In this document: piece after piece, positions 42,654 to 50,924 of the stretch
Numbering within the stretch: the stretch's first letter is position 1
Layout: every line of letters starts with the position of its first letter
Assembly (NCBI RefSeq): GCF_934202705.1
Contig: NZ_CAKPYE010000002.1
Span: forward strand, 124,001-188,000
DNA length: 64,000 bases
Direction of reading: 5' to 3'
Source: an uncultured Limosilactobacillus sp.
GTDB lineage: Bacteria; Bacillota; Bacilli; Lactobacillales; Lactobacillaceae
Translations under genes and position numbers: made by a program
Notes under the pieces: model-generated
Seen by the model: the letters and a program-made list of their open reading frames with translations, nothing else
Told to the model about the DNA's origin: nothing
Databases searched by the model: none

Positions 42654-44435
42654 ATGAACAATGCACAATCAATTTTAAAGACGGTCTTTGGGTTCGATGA
42701 ATTTCGCCCGGGACAACGGGAAGTGATCAGTGCAGTTCTTAATGGTCAAAATACATTGGCTGTGATGCCGACTGGCGGTGGTAAATCGCTGTGTTACCAA
42801 ATTCCTGCTTTACTCAATCCTGGGGTAACGATTGTTGTTTCACCTTTGATTTCGCTAATGAAGGACCAAGTCGATGCCCTTCATCAAAATGGGGTAGAAG
42901 CTGCGGCCATCAACAGTATTACGCCTCGTGATGAGGTTAATCCGATTCTCCGTCAAGCATATGAGGGTAAACTAAAGTTAATCTATGTGACTCCTGAACG
43001 CCTCAATATGGATTATTTTCGCTATCAATTGAATTATCTCGCTATTAATTTAGTTGCCGTCGACGAAGCTCACTGTATTTCACAATGGGGACATGATTTT
43101 CGTCCGGCTTATCGGCAACTCCAATTAGCAATTGCCGGCCTGAAGTCTAAACCAGTCACTTTGGCATTGACTGCCACAGCAACACCACAAGTTCAACAGG
43201 ACATTGGTCAACAACTAGCGATTGCTCCGAAGAATTTCATTGTGACAAATTTTACTCGACCGAACATCAGCTTTAAAGTTATGCAGTCACACTCTGATAC
43301 GAAACGATATCTGTATGAATATCTCAAAAATCATGAAGATGAAGCGGGAATTATCTATGCCAATACCCGTAAAGGTGTGGAAACCATCGCCGAATATTTA
43401 AGCTCTCGCGGCTTGAAGGTAGCACCTTACCATGCTGGCATGGATAATGAAACCCGGGCGCGCATTCAAGATGACTTTCAATTTGATCGTGTTCCAGTAA
43501 TTGTCGCAACAAATGCTTTTGGTATGGGAATTGATAAGAGCAATGTCCGGTTTGTCGTGCACGCAACAAGCGCGCCAAACTTAGAATCATATTACCAAGA
43601 AGCAGGTCGTGCCGGACGAGATGGCTTGCCAAGCGAAGCAATTATGTTGTTTCATGCTAGTGATATGCAACAATACCGGCGCTTTATTGAGATGTCGGAA
43701 GCCGACGAAGAGTATCAGAACGTTCAATATCGTAAGCTCCAAGCAGTGATTGATTATGTGAACACCCCACGTTGCTTACAACAAGCAATTGTTGAATACT
43801 TTGGCCAGCATTGTGATCCGTGCGGTCATTGTAGTAACTGTTTAGATCACAGAAAATTGATTGATGTTACACGTGAAACAAAATTGATCATCACCGCGGT
43901 GAGCGAATTACATAGTCGGTTTGGTAAGGGAGTGGTCGCCCAGGTTGTGACTGGTTCGCAAAATGAGCGGATGCGTCAACTTCAAGCAAGTGAATTATCA
44001 AGTTACGATACACTGGATGATTTTTCTAAGCAACAAGCGGTGAGTTTAATTGACTATCTTTGTGCGACTGGTTATCTTGAGTTACGCGGTAATCAGTATC
44101 CGGTAGTTGCGATTACTAAACGTGGTTGGAACGTTTTACATGGTCAAGAACATGTAAAACGCCGACTGGAAGGAAAACCCGACCGCAAAGCAACCCAAAT
44201 TACTGATGAATTGCCAGAAGACCGCGAATTATTTGCTAAGTTGCGGGTGAAACGATGGGAGCTAGCTCAGAAACAAGGAGTTCCCGCATTTATGATTTTT
44301 TCCGATCGGACACTCCATGATATGGCAAGGAAACGACCGCAATCACTGACGGAAATGTTAGATGTTGCTGGAGTTGGTCAGCGGAAATTGGACCAGTATG
44401 GTCAAGCAATGCTGAACGTAATTCAAGCTGAATAG
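42654..44435 (+). CDS. recQ: ATP-dependent DNA helicase RecQ
   Basis: 3'-5' helicase of recombination and repair, 593 residues: FRPGQREVISA, Walker A MPTGGGKSLCYQ, DEAH box VDEAHCISQWGHDFRP, QEAGRAGRDGLPSEA, zinc-binding Cys cluster (CLQQAIVEYFGQHCDPCGHCSNCL), winged helix, and C-terminal HRDC domain (about 515-590). Complete RecQ architecture. It contains a parS-like site at 43865. Confidence 0.96.
   Translation: MNNAQSILKTVFGFDEFRPGQREVISAVLNGQNTLAVMPTGGGKSLCYQIPALLNPGVTIVVSPLISLMKDQVDALHQNGVEAAAINSITPRDEVNPILRQAYEGKLKLIYVTPERLNMDYFRYQLNYLAINLVAVDEAHCISQWGHDFRPAYRQLQLAIAGLKSKPVTLALTATATPQVQQDIGQQLAIAPKNFIVTNFTRPNISFKVMQSHSDTKRYLYEYLKNHEDEAGIIYANTRKGVETIAEYLSSRGLKVAPYHAGMDNETRARIQDDFQFDRVPVIVATNAFGMGIDKSNVRFVVHATSAPNLESYYQEAGRAGRDGLPSEAIMLFHASDMQQYRRFIEMSEADEEYQNVQYRKLQAVIDYVNTPRCLQQAIVEYFGQHCDPCGHCSNCLDHRKLIDVTRETKLIITAVSELHSRFGKGVVAQVVTGSQNERMRQLQASELSSYDTLDDFSKQQAVSLIDYLCATGYLELRGNQYPVVAITKRGWNVLHGQEHVKRRLEGKPDRKATQITDELPEDRELFAKLRVKRWELAQKQGVPAFMIFSDRTLHDMARKRPQSLTEMLDVAGVGQRKLDQYGQAMLNVIQAE
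43865..43880 (+). other. Candidate parS (ParB-binding) site inside recQ
   Basis: TGTTACACGTGAAACA matches parS TGTTTCACGTGAAACA at 15 of 16 positions (only A for T at position 5, a position known to vary). Same orientation and same A variant as the site in addA; about 24 kb from oriC. Confidence 0.8.
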
Positions 44436-44440
44436 CTTAT

Positions 44441-44490
44441 AAAATTGAGACCCAAGGCTCGGTAATGATGAGCTTTGGGTCTCGATTTAT
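44441..44490. terminator. Bidirectional terminator between recQ and the MFS exporter
   Basis: GAGACCCAAGGCTC / GAGCTTTGGGTCTC (one mismatch or G-T pair) with a 9-nt loop, flanked by AAAATT and ATTTATTT. It overlaps the 3' end of the convergent MFS gene. Confidence 0.85.
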
Positions 44491-45857
44491 TTAACGTTTT
44501 TTTTAATCATCAGGTAGTGACCAAGAACGATCATGAGGATAATTACCATGAAAAGGGTGGCAGCAAATGCCCAGTGTGCTCCTTGAATAATTGATCCGGG
44601 TGCATCAGTAATGACCACCATCATGGTGACAGATGCGGAACCAGAAATTTGGCGGATCGTATTATTTAAGGCTGTACCGTGACTGTTTTCTTCTAAATTC
44701 AGGTTCGAGAACGCTTCGGTTAGTGCCGGACTAAAGATCAGGGCATTCCCGATTAAGCGGACGATGTAGATCAGGGTTAATTCCATGATTGAAGTTGTGG
44801 CAGAAATGAATAGTAATGGGATACTAGCAATGGCAATTAAAATGCTTCCGGTAGTCGTAAGCCATTTTAAGCCGTATTGATCATATAATCGCCCGGCAAA
44901 GAATGAAACAATTCCGTTGGCAATTGCACCCGGAAAGAGGATCAATCCGGAGGCTAAACTACTGGTGTGCAGAATTTTTTCAGTGAAAATGGGATAAACT
45001 TGTTCAGTACCCAGCATAATCATAAAAGCCAGTAGTCCGACAATTGTCATTAAACGGAATGATGGATATTTGAAAATGGTGACTTTGAGCATTGGTGTTT
45101 TGAGATGCAGTTGACGATGAACAAACCACCAAATAAATAGGCAACCGACGACCAACATTGCTAATCCAATCCAAAGGCTGCTTTGAAAGACGGTTAGACT
45201 GCCAAGCGCTAAGCCAGTGCCGACGAGCGAAGTGATGATTGAAGGATAATCAAAGTGAACGTCTTTAGTTGGTGAATAGTTAGAAAGTTTCCAGAACCCA
45301 ATTAGCCAGCAAATAATCATCAGTGGTAATACACTAATAAATAACCACCGCCATGACAGGTATTCGAGCAAGAATCCAGATAAGGTCGGACCAACCGCAG
45401 GCGCCGTGGAAATAATCAAACTGGTCATCCCTAAGACAGTTCCGCGCTTTTCAATTGGAAAAATTGAAATCATGGTGGTCATTTGGAGTGACATAATGAC
45501 GCCACCAGCAGCCGCTTGTGTTAAGCGTGCTATCAGAAGAAGCGGGAAATTGGTTGCAATACAACCAAGAGCAGTCCCAATAATGAACAGGCCAACAGTA
45601 CTGAGATAAATTCCCCGATCGGTGTATTTATCGTAGATGTTTGAAAAGAGGGGAATGGTGAGACCGAGAATGAGGGTATAACCAGTTGTTAACCACTGGG
45701 CAGTTGTTAGTGATACATGCAGATCTTGCTGGATGATTGGCAAGGCGGTTACGATCATGGTTTGACTTGCCAAACTAATGAAGTCCGCCAGAATCAGAAC
45801 TGCAGCAATAATATTTCTGGTATGGGAATCGAAATTAATTGTATTTGATTTTGTCAT
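44487..45857 (-). CDS. MFS multidrug exporter, DHA2 (EmrB/QacA-like) family
   Basis: 456 residues with 13-14 hydrophobic segments. DHA2 signature features: LPIIQQDLHVSLTTAQWLTTGYTL after helix 1, conserved motif C-like TAPAVGPTLSGFLLEYLSWRWLF in helix 5. Probably a proton-coupled drug or toxic-compound exporter; substrate unknown. GGAGG upstream of ATG and its own promoter. Confidence 0.87.
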   Translation of the reverse strand: MTKSNTINFDSHTRNIIAAVLILADFISLASQTMIVTALPIIQQDLHVSLTTAQWLTTGYTLILGLTIPLFSNIYDKYTDRGIYLSTVGLFIIGTALGCIATNFPLLLIARLTQAAAGGVIMSLQMTTMISIFPIEKRGTVLGMTSLIISTAPAVGPTLSGFLLEYLSWRWLFISVLPLMIICWLIGFWKLSNYSPTKDVHFDYPSIITSLVGTGLALGSLTVFQSSLWIGLAMLVVGCLFIWWFVHRQLHLKTPMLKVTIFKYPSFRLMTIVGLLAFMIMLGTEQVYPIFTEKILHTSSLASGLILFPGAIANGIVSFFAGRLYDQYGLKWLTTTGSILIAIASIPLLFISATTSIMELTLIYIVRLIGNALIFSPALTEAFSNLNLEENSHGTALNNTIRQISGSASVTMMVVITDAPGSIIQGAHWAFAATLFMVIILMIVLGHYLMIKKNVK

Positions 45858-45870
45858 GTCATTCCTCCAT

Positions 45871-45899
45871 TCTATAGCGATACCTAACTAGACTATCAA
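45871..45899 (-). promoter_or_regulatory. Promoter of the DHA2 exporter gene
   Basis: Minus strand TTGATA, 17-bp spacer, TATAGA; the leader is about 10 nt only. Confidence 0.6.
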
Positions 45900-45936
45900 A
45901 AAAATGCGTAATATTGCAATTATTAAAGGTCGTAAA

Positions 45937-45979
45937 AATAAAAAAGATCACTTTCCTTTCAGAAATTGGAAAGTGATCA
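45937..45979 (-). terminator. Terminator of the lipoprotein gene
   Basis: Minus strand GATCACTTTCC / GGAAAGTGATC, 11-nt loop, six T. Confidence 0.9.
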
Positions 45980-45996
45980 AGAAATAAGTAATGTAA

Positions 45997-47028
45997 TTAT
46001 TGTTCGTCGTCTTGGTAACGTAAGTCATCATACTTGTGATTTGCTTGTTGATGAGCTAAATCTTTAGTGCGATAGTAAACCGTATCTGCCCAGAATTCAG
46101 CGCCATGTGCTGACACCAGTACTTGAACATTTTTACCGTTGATATTCTCTGTAGTTAACGCAAATGATTCTCCATCACCAGCAGTTTGAGTCCAACCACG
46201 AATGTTTAAATAATGAAGACCATCAACGGTAACAAAGGCACCACTTCCCCAATGTTGCGTTGCATTTTGGACCGTCTGATTTGTAGTCTGACTATCATCG
46301 CTTAAGAAATTAACGTCTTGTTTGAATAACTTGGTGGATGAACCATCAATTGTAATTGTATTCTTCCCGAAGGTCACTGATGACGCATCACCATCTTCAG
46401 TATACCAAGTTCCCCGCATGTCAGCAGGCACGGTTACCGGTCCTTCGTTACCATATTTGCCATTTCTACTGGAAGACGAATTACTGGATGATTCATCAGC
46501 GTTACCAGATCGTTTGTCGTTGACCTGTGCATTTTGTGAAAGTTGGTTAACGAAGTTGCCTTGACCATTGTCATTAATGTATTTGACCATGGCGGAACGA
46601 CTAACGGTAGTTAACTTCTTACCAGCGTGAGTTTTGCTAGCATTTTGGAAGATAGTAACATGATCGCCCTTCACGGTATATACCAGCTGAGAACTCTTAT
46701 CAGCTGCCTTGACGTTATACGCAACCCCTTCGCCATCATCAGCAAGTTTGTAGTTGCTTGACGGGTACAAGTCAACCGACAGACCAGCTTTTTTAGCGTC
46801 CTTTGCTGTGGTTGCCCATTGATTACCAAATTTGTTACCAGCATAGGTGGTAACAACGCTTACCATTTGCTGAGGTGTTAGATTATCCGCACTGATTTTA
46901 GTGCTGGATTTACTAGCAAGGAGGCTGGATGAACTCGCACTATTAGTTGGCGAACTCTGCTGGCCACAACCAACTAATGTCAACGCTAATCCGCTTGTAA
47001 GTAAAACTGCCATCCATTTATTTTTCAT
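45997..47028 (-). CDS. Secreted lipoprotein of unknown function
   Basis: 343 residues. Lipoprotein signal peptide MKNKWMAVLLTSGLALTLVG followed by lipidated Cys21; Ser-rich spacer (about 24-45); an N-terminal domain (about 50-165, NLTPQQMVSVVTTYAGNKFG), a Ser-rich second linker (about 178-195), and a C-terminal domain starting PADMRGTWYTEDGDASSVTF that resembles a small beta-barrel with a terminal DTVYYRTK segment. The family is not recognised. Own promoter and terminator. Confidence 0.75.
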   Translation of the reverse strand: MKNKWMAVLLTSGLALTLVGCGQQSSPTNSASSSSLLASKSSTKISADNLTPQQMVSVVTTYAGNKFGNQWATTAKDAKKAGLSVDLYPSSNYKLADDGEGVAYNVKAADKSSQLVYTVKGDHVTIFQNASKTHAGKKLTTVSRSAMVKYINDNGQGNFVNQLSQNAQVNDKRSGNADESSSNSSSSRNGKYGNEGPVTVPADMRGTWYTEDGDASSVTFGKNTITIDGSSTKLFKQDVNFLSDDSQTTNQTVQNATQHWGSGAFVTVDGLHYLNIRGWTQTAGDGESFALTTENINGKNVQVLVSAHGAEFWADTVYYRTKDLAHQQANHKYDDLRYQDDEQ

Positions 47029-47062
47029 TTTTAAAAATTCTTCCCAATCAGATTACCTTTTT

Positions 47063-47091
47063 AATATACAACGAAGGTTACTGGCGGACAA
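47063..47091 (-). promoter_or_regulatory. Promoter of the lipoprotein gene
   Basis: Minus strand TTGTCC, 17-bp spacer, TATATT. Confidence 0.65.
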
Positions 47092-47099
47092 TTATTAAT

Positions 47100-47735
47100 T
47101 CAGAATTTGAGTAATTGTTGCGGTCGATCGATCAGGTAGGTTGGTCGTTCCTGCTTTAACGACGCGACGTTAAATGCACCCCAGGTAGCACCGCATGTTT
47201 TCACGGCAGCATTTTTACCCATTTGTAAATCATAACGAGCGTCACCAATCATCACACTGTGGTCACGGTTAAGGTTGAAATCATGGACAACCCGGTTAAC
47301 ACTTTCTGGGTTTGGTTTGAAGTTTTTAACCATGTCAGAACCAACTACTTCAGTGAAGAGCTGGTCAATTTTAAACCGCTTAAGATGGTGGTAAATTGTC
47401 TCAGATGAATTACTGGAAAGGATGAAGAGATGTTTACCAGTATGATGTAATTTCTGCAGAGTTGGAATAACACCATCAAAAAATTTAGTTCCCTGGTCCT
47501 CATTTTGGGTACAAAAAAAGCGAAAATCAGCGTAAAGCTGTTCTAAAACTTTAGCGGATGTTTGGGGAGCCAGCATTGGGAAGAAAGTCTCAATCGGCAA
47601 TCCCATATAGTCTAAAATTTGTTGTTTAGTTGGTGCTGGCAGGTTGTTTTTAATAAATGCTTTTTGAGTGGCAACTGAGACGACCTCACCGGAGTCGGCT
47701 AAAGTACCGTCAAAATCAAACATAAAATTATTCAC
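47100..47735 (-). CDS. HAD-superfamily hydrolase (phosphoglycolate phosphatase/PpaX-like)
   Basis: 211 residues with HAD motif I FDFDGTLADSGE, cap domain, motif II LFILSSNSSE, motif III Lys in NFKPNPESV and motif IV MIGDARYDLQMGK. Typical small-molecule phosphatase; the substrate is not evident. GTG start with AAAGGA about 10 nt upstream (an in-frame ATG at 47723 would remove the first beta strand). Divergent from pyrR. Confidence 0.85.
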   Translation of the reverse strand: MNNFMFDFDGTLADSGEVVSVATQKAFIKNNLPAPTKQQILDYMGLPIETFFPMLAPQTSAKVLEQLYADFRFFCTQNEDQGTKFFDGVIPTLQKLHHTGKHLFILSSNSSETIYHHLKRFKIDQLFTEVVGSDMVKNFKPNPESVNRVVHDFNLNRDHSVMIGDARYDLQMGKNAAVKTCGATWGAFNVASLKQERPTYLIDRPQQLLKF

Positions 47736-47772
47736 GCGGAACCAGTCCTTTCAAAAAATAATTATGCTTTCC

Positions 47773-47802
47773 ATTATACGCTGTTAAATGGTTGACACAC
47801 AA
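47773..47802 (-). promoter_or_regulatory. Promoter of the HAD hydrolase gene
   Basis: Minus strand TTGTGT, 18-bp spacer, TATAAT; its -35 shares a base with the -35 of the divergent pyrR promoter. Confidence 0.6.
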
Positions 47803-47820
47803 GCGTTGGACGGGTAGACT
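47792..47820 (+). promoter_or_regulatory. Promoter of the pyr operon
   Basis: TTGACA, 17-bp spacer, TAGACT; start near 47827, giving a leader of about 117 nt that holds the first PyrR attenuator. Confidence 0.78.
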
Positions 47821-47834
47821 ATTCCTAAATAAAG

Positions 47835-47923
47835 CCTTTTTAACTGGACCCAGAGAGGTCAAAAGGGGAACTGAACAAGATTAGCAAACGCGCCTTTATG
47901 TTCTCCAACGTAAAGGCGTTTTT
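47835..47923 (+). promoter_or_regulatory. PyrR-dependent attenuator in the pyrR leader
   Basis: The PyrR-binding hairpin has CCTTTT (47835) pairing with AAAAGG (47861), with CCCAGAGAGG in its upper part, close to the B. subtilis loop. A terminator follows: CGCCTTTA (47891-47898) / TAAAGGCG (47911-47918) plus five T. High UMP lets PyrR stabilise the binding hairpin and permits termination. Confidence 0.85.
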
Positions 47924-47943
47924 ATAGTAAAGGAGTGTTCATT

Positions 47944-48480
47944 GTGGCCCATGAGATTGTTGATGGTTCAAGTATGCAACGTGCGCTAACGCGGATCACA
48001 TACGAAATCATTGAACAAAATAAAGGTGTCGAAAATCTGGTGTTTGTCGGTATTAAGACTCGCGGAATTTATCTTGCCCAACGATTAGCCAAGCGGATGG
48101 AACAATTGGAAGACGTTAAAATCCCGGTCGGTTCATTAGACATCACGCTTTATCGTGACGATCGTCATATCGCTGATCATAAGATTCAGCCAACGGTGAA
48201 TGGTAGTGATATTGACGTGGATATTAATGATAAGCACGTGATTTTGGTTGACGATGTATTGTTTACGGGACGGACAGCACGGGCTGCCTTAGATGCCTTG
48301 ATGGATCTGGGACGACCAAAGCGCATCTCGTTAGCTGTACTTGTCGATCGGGGACATCGAGAACTTCCAATCCGGCCGGACTTTGTTGGTAAAAATATTC
48401 CAACTTCTTTAAACGAAACGGTTCACGTGGCGGTTGAAGAATATGACGGTCATGAAGATATTTCAATTGAAGATAATTAG
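47944..48480 (+). CDS. pyrR: Bifunctional pyr operon attenuator / uracil phosphoribosyltransferase PyrR
   Basis: 178-residue PRTase-fold RNA-binding regulator: RALTRITYEIIEQNKG, GIKTRGIYLAQRLA, PRPP loop VILVDDVLFTGRTARAALDA. GTG 47944 is preferred to GTG 47935 because AAAGGAG lies 8 nt upstream of the former and overlaps the latter. First gene of the locus; attenuators precede it and follow it. Confidence 0.95.
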   Translation: MAHEIVDGSSMQRALTRITYEIIEQNKGVENLVFVGIKTRGIYLAQRLAKRMEQLEDVKIPVGSLDITLYRDDRHIADHKIQPTVNGSDIDVDINDKHVILVDDVLFTGRTARAALDALMDLGRPKRISLAVLVDRGHRELPIRPDFVGKNIPTSLNETVHVAVEEYDGHEDISIEDN

Positions 48481-48495
48481 AATTTCACCATTTAA

Positions 48496-48580
48496 TTCGC
48501 TCCAGAGAGGGCAAAAAGGCGAAAGCGAGTTATATTAAGAACTCACGAAAGCAGTCCTCTTTGGCAGGACTGCTTTTTTT
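48496..48580 (+). promoter_or_regulatory. Second PyrR-dependent attenuator, between pyrR and pyrF
   Basis: TTCGC (48496-48500) / GCGAA (48519-48523) encloses TCCAGAGAGG, the canonical PyrR-binding loop. An antiterminator-type GAGTT/AACTC hairpin lies in the middle, then terminator AAAGCAGTCC / GGACTGCTTT with seven T (48548-48580), 18 bp before pyrF. Confidence 0.9.
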
Positions 48581-48597
48581 AATAGGAGGATCAGATA

Positions 48598-49326
48598 ATG
48601 GAACGTTTTGAACCTATGGTTGCGATTGATGTTGCGACCAAAGATGAAGCTTTAACACTTTTTGATCAATTAGCCGCGGATACGAATCATACCCCGATTG
48701 TGAAGATTGGGATGGAGTTGTACTATGCCTTTGGGCCAGGAATTGTGAAACAGGCGAAGCAACGCGGCTTAGCTGTTTTCCTTGATCTCAAGTCTTATGA
48801 TATTCCCAATACAGTTCATCGGGCGATGCGCGTGATTGGTAAAATGGGCGTTCGTTTTACGACAACTCATGCTGCTGGGGGAACTGAAATGCTGAAGGCA
48901 GCCAAAGCTGGACTAGTAGAAGGCGCCCATGAGGTCGGTTTACCAGAGCCTAAATTGTTAGCAATTACGGAATTAACTTCCATTGATGAACAGATTCTTA
49001 AAAACGAACAACACGTTGATTTACCATTGATTGATGTGGTTAAAAATTATGCGCAAGTAGCAGAAAAAGCTGGATTGGACGGGGTAATTTGTTCAGCTCA
49101 AGAGGTTGAAGCAATCCGTACGGTTACGCAACCAGACTTCTTATGTGTGACTCCCGGTATTCGCCCCAACTTAAACGTTCATGATGATCAAAAACGGGTG
49201 GTAACTCCTGTTCAGGCACATGATCTTGGAAGTAATGGGATTGTGGTTGGGCGGCCAATTACGCAAAGTGATGATCCAGTAGCAGCCTATAAAGCAATTC
49301 GTCGAGCATTTATGGAGGGAAAGTAA
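48598..49326 (+). CDS. pyrF: Orotidine 5'-phosphate decarboxylase
   Basis: Last step to UMP. 242 residues, TIM barrel; catalytic FLDLKSYDIPNTV (Asp-Lys-Asp array), and C-terminal VGRPITQSDDP phosphate-binding segment. GGAGG before ATG; 2 bp before pyrE. Confidence 0.97.
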   Translation: MERFEPMVAIDVATKDEALTLFDQLAADTNHTPIVKIGMELYYAFGPGIVKQAKQRGLAVFLDLKSYDIPNTVHRAMRVIGKMGVRFTTTHAAGGTEMLKAAKAGLVEGAHEVGLPEPKLLAITELTSIDEQILKNEQHVDLPLIDVVKNYAQVAEKAGLDGVICSAQEVEAIRTVTQPDFLCVTPGIRPNLNVHDDQKRVVTPVQAHDLGSNGIVVGRPITQSDDPVAAYKAIRRAFMEGK

Positions 49327-49328
49327 TT

Positions 49329-49973
49329 ATGGTTGGACAATTAGAAATTGTAGCAAAGAACTTATTGGATATTCGTGCTGTGACGTTAAAACCTGATGAA
49401 CCATTTACTTGGGCGAGTGGCTTACACGCACCGATTTATACAGATAATCGGTTAACGATTTCGTACCCATTTGTCCGTCGCAATATTGCGGTTGGGATGA
49501 CGGAATTGATTAAACATCATCTGGATGACGTGGACGTGATTGCCGGAGTTGCCACTGCCGGTATTCCGCATGCTGCTTACGTTGCTGAACGGCTACAAAA
49601 GCCATTAATCTATGTGCGGTCGAAACCGAAGGATCATGGTCGTGGTCGTCAAATCGAAGGTGTTCTGAAAGCTGGACAAAAGGTGGTCGTAATTGATGAT
49701 TTACTATCAACCGGTGGGAGTGCATTAAAAGCGGTCAAGGCAGTTCAAAATGCTGGTGGCAAAGTGATTGGTGTTGTTTCCATCTTTAGTTACCAATTAA
49801 AGGCGCTCGATGATAATTTCCAAGCTGCGGGATTACCTTACTACTCAGTAACTAATTACACGACCTTAATTGAAACGGCTGAACAAAACCAACTGATTTC
49901 GGCAGCTCAGTTAGCATCACTTCATGCTTGGCGTAAAGATCCCATGAAGTGGTCACAAGAACATGCAAATTAA
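49329..49973 (+). CDS. pyrE: Orotate phosphoribosyltransferase
   Basis: Adds ribose phosphate to orotate. 214 residues: FTWASGLHAPIYTDNR, AGVATAGIPHAAYVAE, RSKPKDHGRGRQIEG, PRPP loop VVVIDDLLSTGGSALKAV. Pairs functionally with pyrF. The genes for making orotate are not in the window. Confidence 0.97.
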   Translation: MVGQLEIVAKNLLDIRAVTLKPDEPFTWASGLHAPIYTDNRLTISYPFVRRNIAVGMTELIKHHLDDVDVIAGVATAGIPHAAYVAERLQKPLIYVRSKPKDHGRGRQIEGVLKAGQKVVVIDDLLSTGGSALKAVKAVQNAGGKVIGVVSIFSYQLKALDDNFQAAGLPYYSVTNYTTLIETAEQNQLISAAQLASLHAWRKDPMKWSQEHAN

Positions 49974-49989
49974 GTAGCGTAATAAATAA

Positions 49990-50036
49990 AAATGACGACT
50001 CAAGTTGAAGTTTTCAACTTAGTCGTCATTATTTTT
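49990..50036. terminator. Bidirectional terminator after pyrE
   Basis: AATGACGACT / AGTCGTCATT with an inner AAGTTGAA/TTCAACTT stem, A-run left and T-run right; also serves the convergent membrane-protein gene. Confidence 0.88.
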
Positions 50037-50427
50037 TCTCTTTTAAATAGCGGTTTTGGACTAATAGTTCGCGAGAATGAGCATCTGCTGGATAATATCC
50101 CTTATTAAAAAGGTGACGAAAATACATCATATTATAAAACAGTGCAAAGACTAACGCCGGCCAAGGGAAGGTAAATAGGACACGCCATTTAAAGAATAGG
50201 GCAACGAGGACATAATCAGCGGCAAGGACCAATTCTAAGAAGAAATTGTAATAGTCGCCACGGAAAAGTGCGGGCAGTGGTCCAAACCAAAATGTCGTCC
50301 ATGAAATCCCCACTTTAGCAATTCGCAAATCACCTTGGTCATTTTTAATTTTTGCATAGTTTGGTGGAATCGGGAGATTATTAAAAATGTTATTTGGATC
50401 GTTATTATTACCAAATGGATTTTGCAA
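50029..50427 (-). CDS. Small membrane protein, DUF2628-like
   Basis: 132 residues: Asn/Pro-rich head (QNPFGNNNDPNNIFNN), then ISWTTFWFGPLPALFRGDYYNFFL and two or three membrane helices, ending with basic KEKK. The WxxFWFGPLPALFRGDY pattern is that of DUF2628 proteins, of unknown function. TTG 50427 is chosen because AAAGGAGGG lies 6 nt upstream; the longer frame to 50469 would read through that Shine-Dalgarno. Confidence 0.72.
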   Translation of the reverse strand: MQNPFGNNNDPNNIFNNLPIPPNYAKIKNDQGDLRIAKVGISWTTFWFGPLPALFRGDYYNFFLELVLAADYVLVALFFKWRVLFTFPWPALVFALFYNMMYFRHLFNKGYYPADAHSRELLVQNRYLKEKK

Positions 50428-50540
50428 TGCAAACCCTCCTTTATAGGTACATATCATATCATAAGTCACTTCTACTGACTAATGATCCATCGGTGATTTG
50501 GTCGAAATACTAAAAAGTGCAAGAAAAATTAAAAAATGTA

Positions 50541-50568
50541 TTGACAATTATTAGAATTAAATTATAAT
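50541..50568 (+). promoter_or_regulatory. Promoter of the T-box/metQNI operon
   Basis: TTGACA, 16-bp spacer, TATAAT. Confidence 0.8.
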
Positions 50569-50574
50569 TACTCA

Positions 50575-50866
50575 TAATCAATTAATCGAATAGCAAACAT
50601 ATCGAAAAGCAGAGTAGGAATCAAAGATCTGAAAGAGAGCTTCTGGTTGGTGGAAAGAAGTGATCGGCGATTTTGAAAATGGGCTTGGAATGGCATCAGT
50701 GATGTTAGCTGATGACGGAGCTGCACACGTTACTAGTGCAAGGTTATATTAGGGAGACGTCCCTTTAGTAACCTGTTGAGGTTGAAGCCGCAAGGATTCA
50801 ACGAACCAAAGGTGGTAACGCGAGTAATCGTCCTTTATCTAGAAATAGATAAAGGACGATTTTTGT
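50575..50866 (+). promoter_or_regulatory. T-box leader (probably methionine) upstream of metQNI
   Basis: About 290 nt without a gene. Stem I base motif AGAGTAGGA (about 50614), long Stem I region, hairpins CATCAG/CTGATG and TGCAC/GTGCA, T-box core AAAGGTGGTAACGCG (50809-50823; differs from the commonest GGTGGTACCGCG), then a terminator AATCGTCCTTTATCT / AGATAAAGGACGATT plus T-run (50826-50866). Uncharged tRNA would favour antitermination. ATG triplets occur in the likely specifier region, but I could not settle the specifier; methionine is inferred from the genes controlled. Confidence 0.85.
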
Positions 50867-50924
50867 TTATCCAGCGTTTGCTTAATTGATTAAAAATAAA
50901 AATGATAAAAAGGGAGATTTTATT

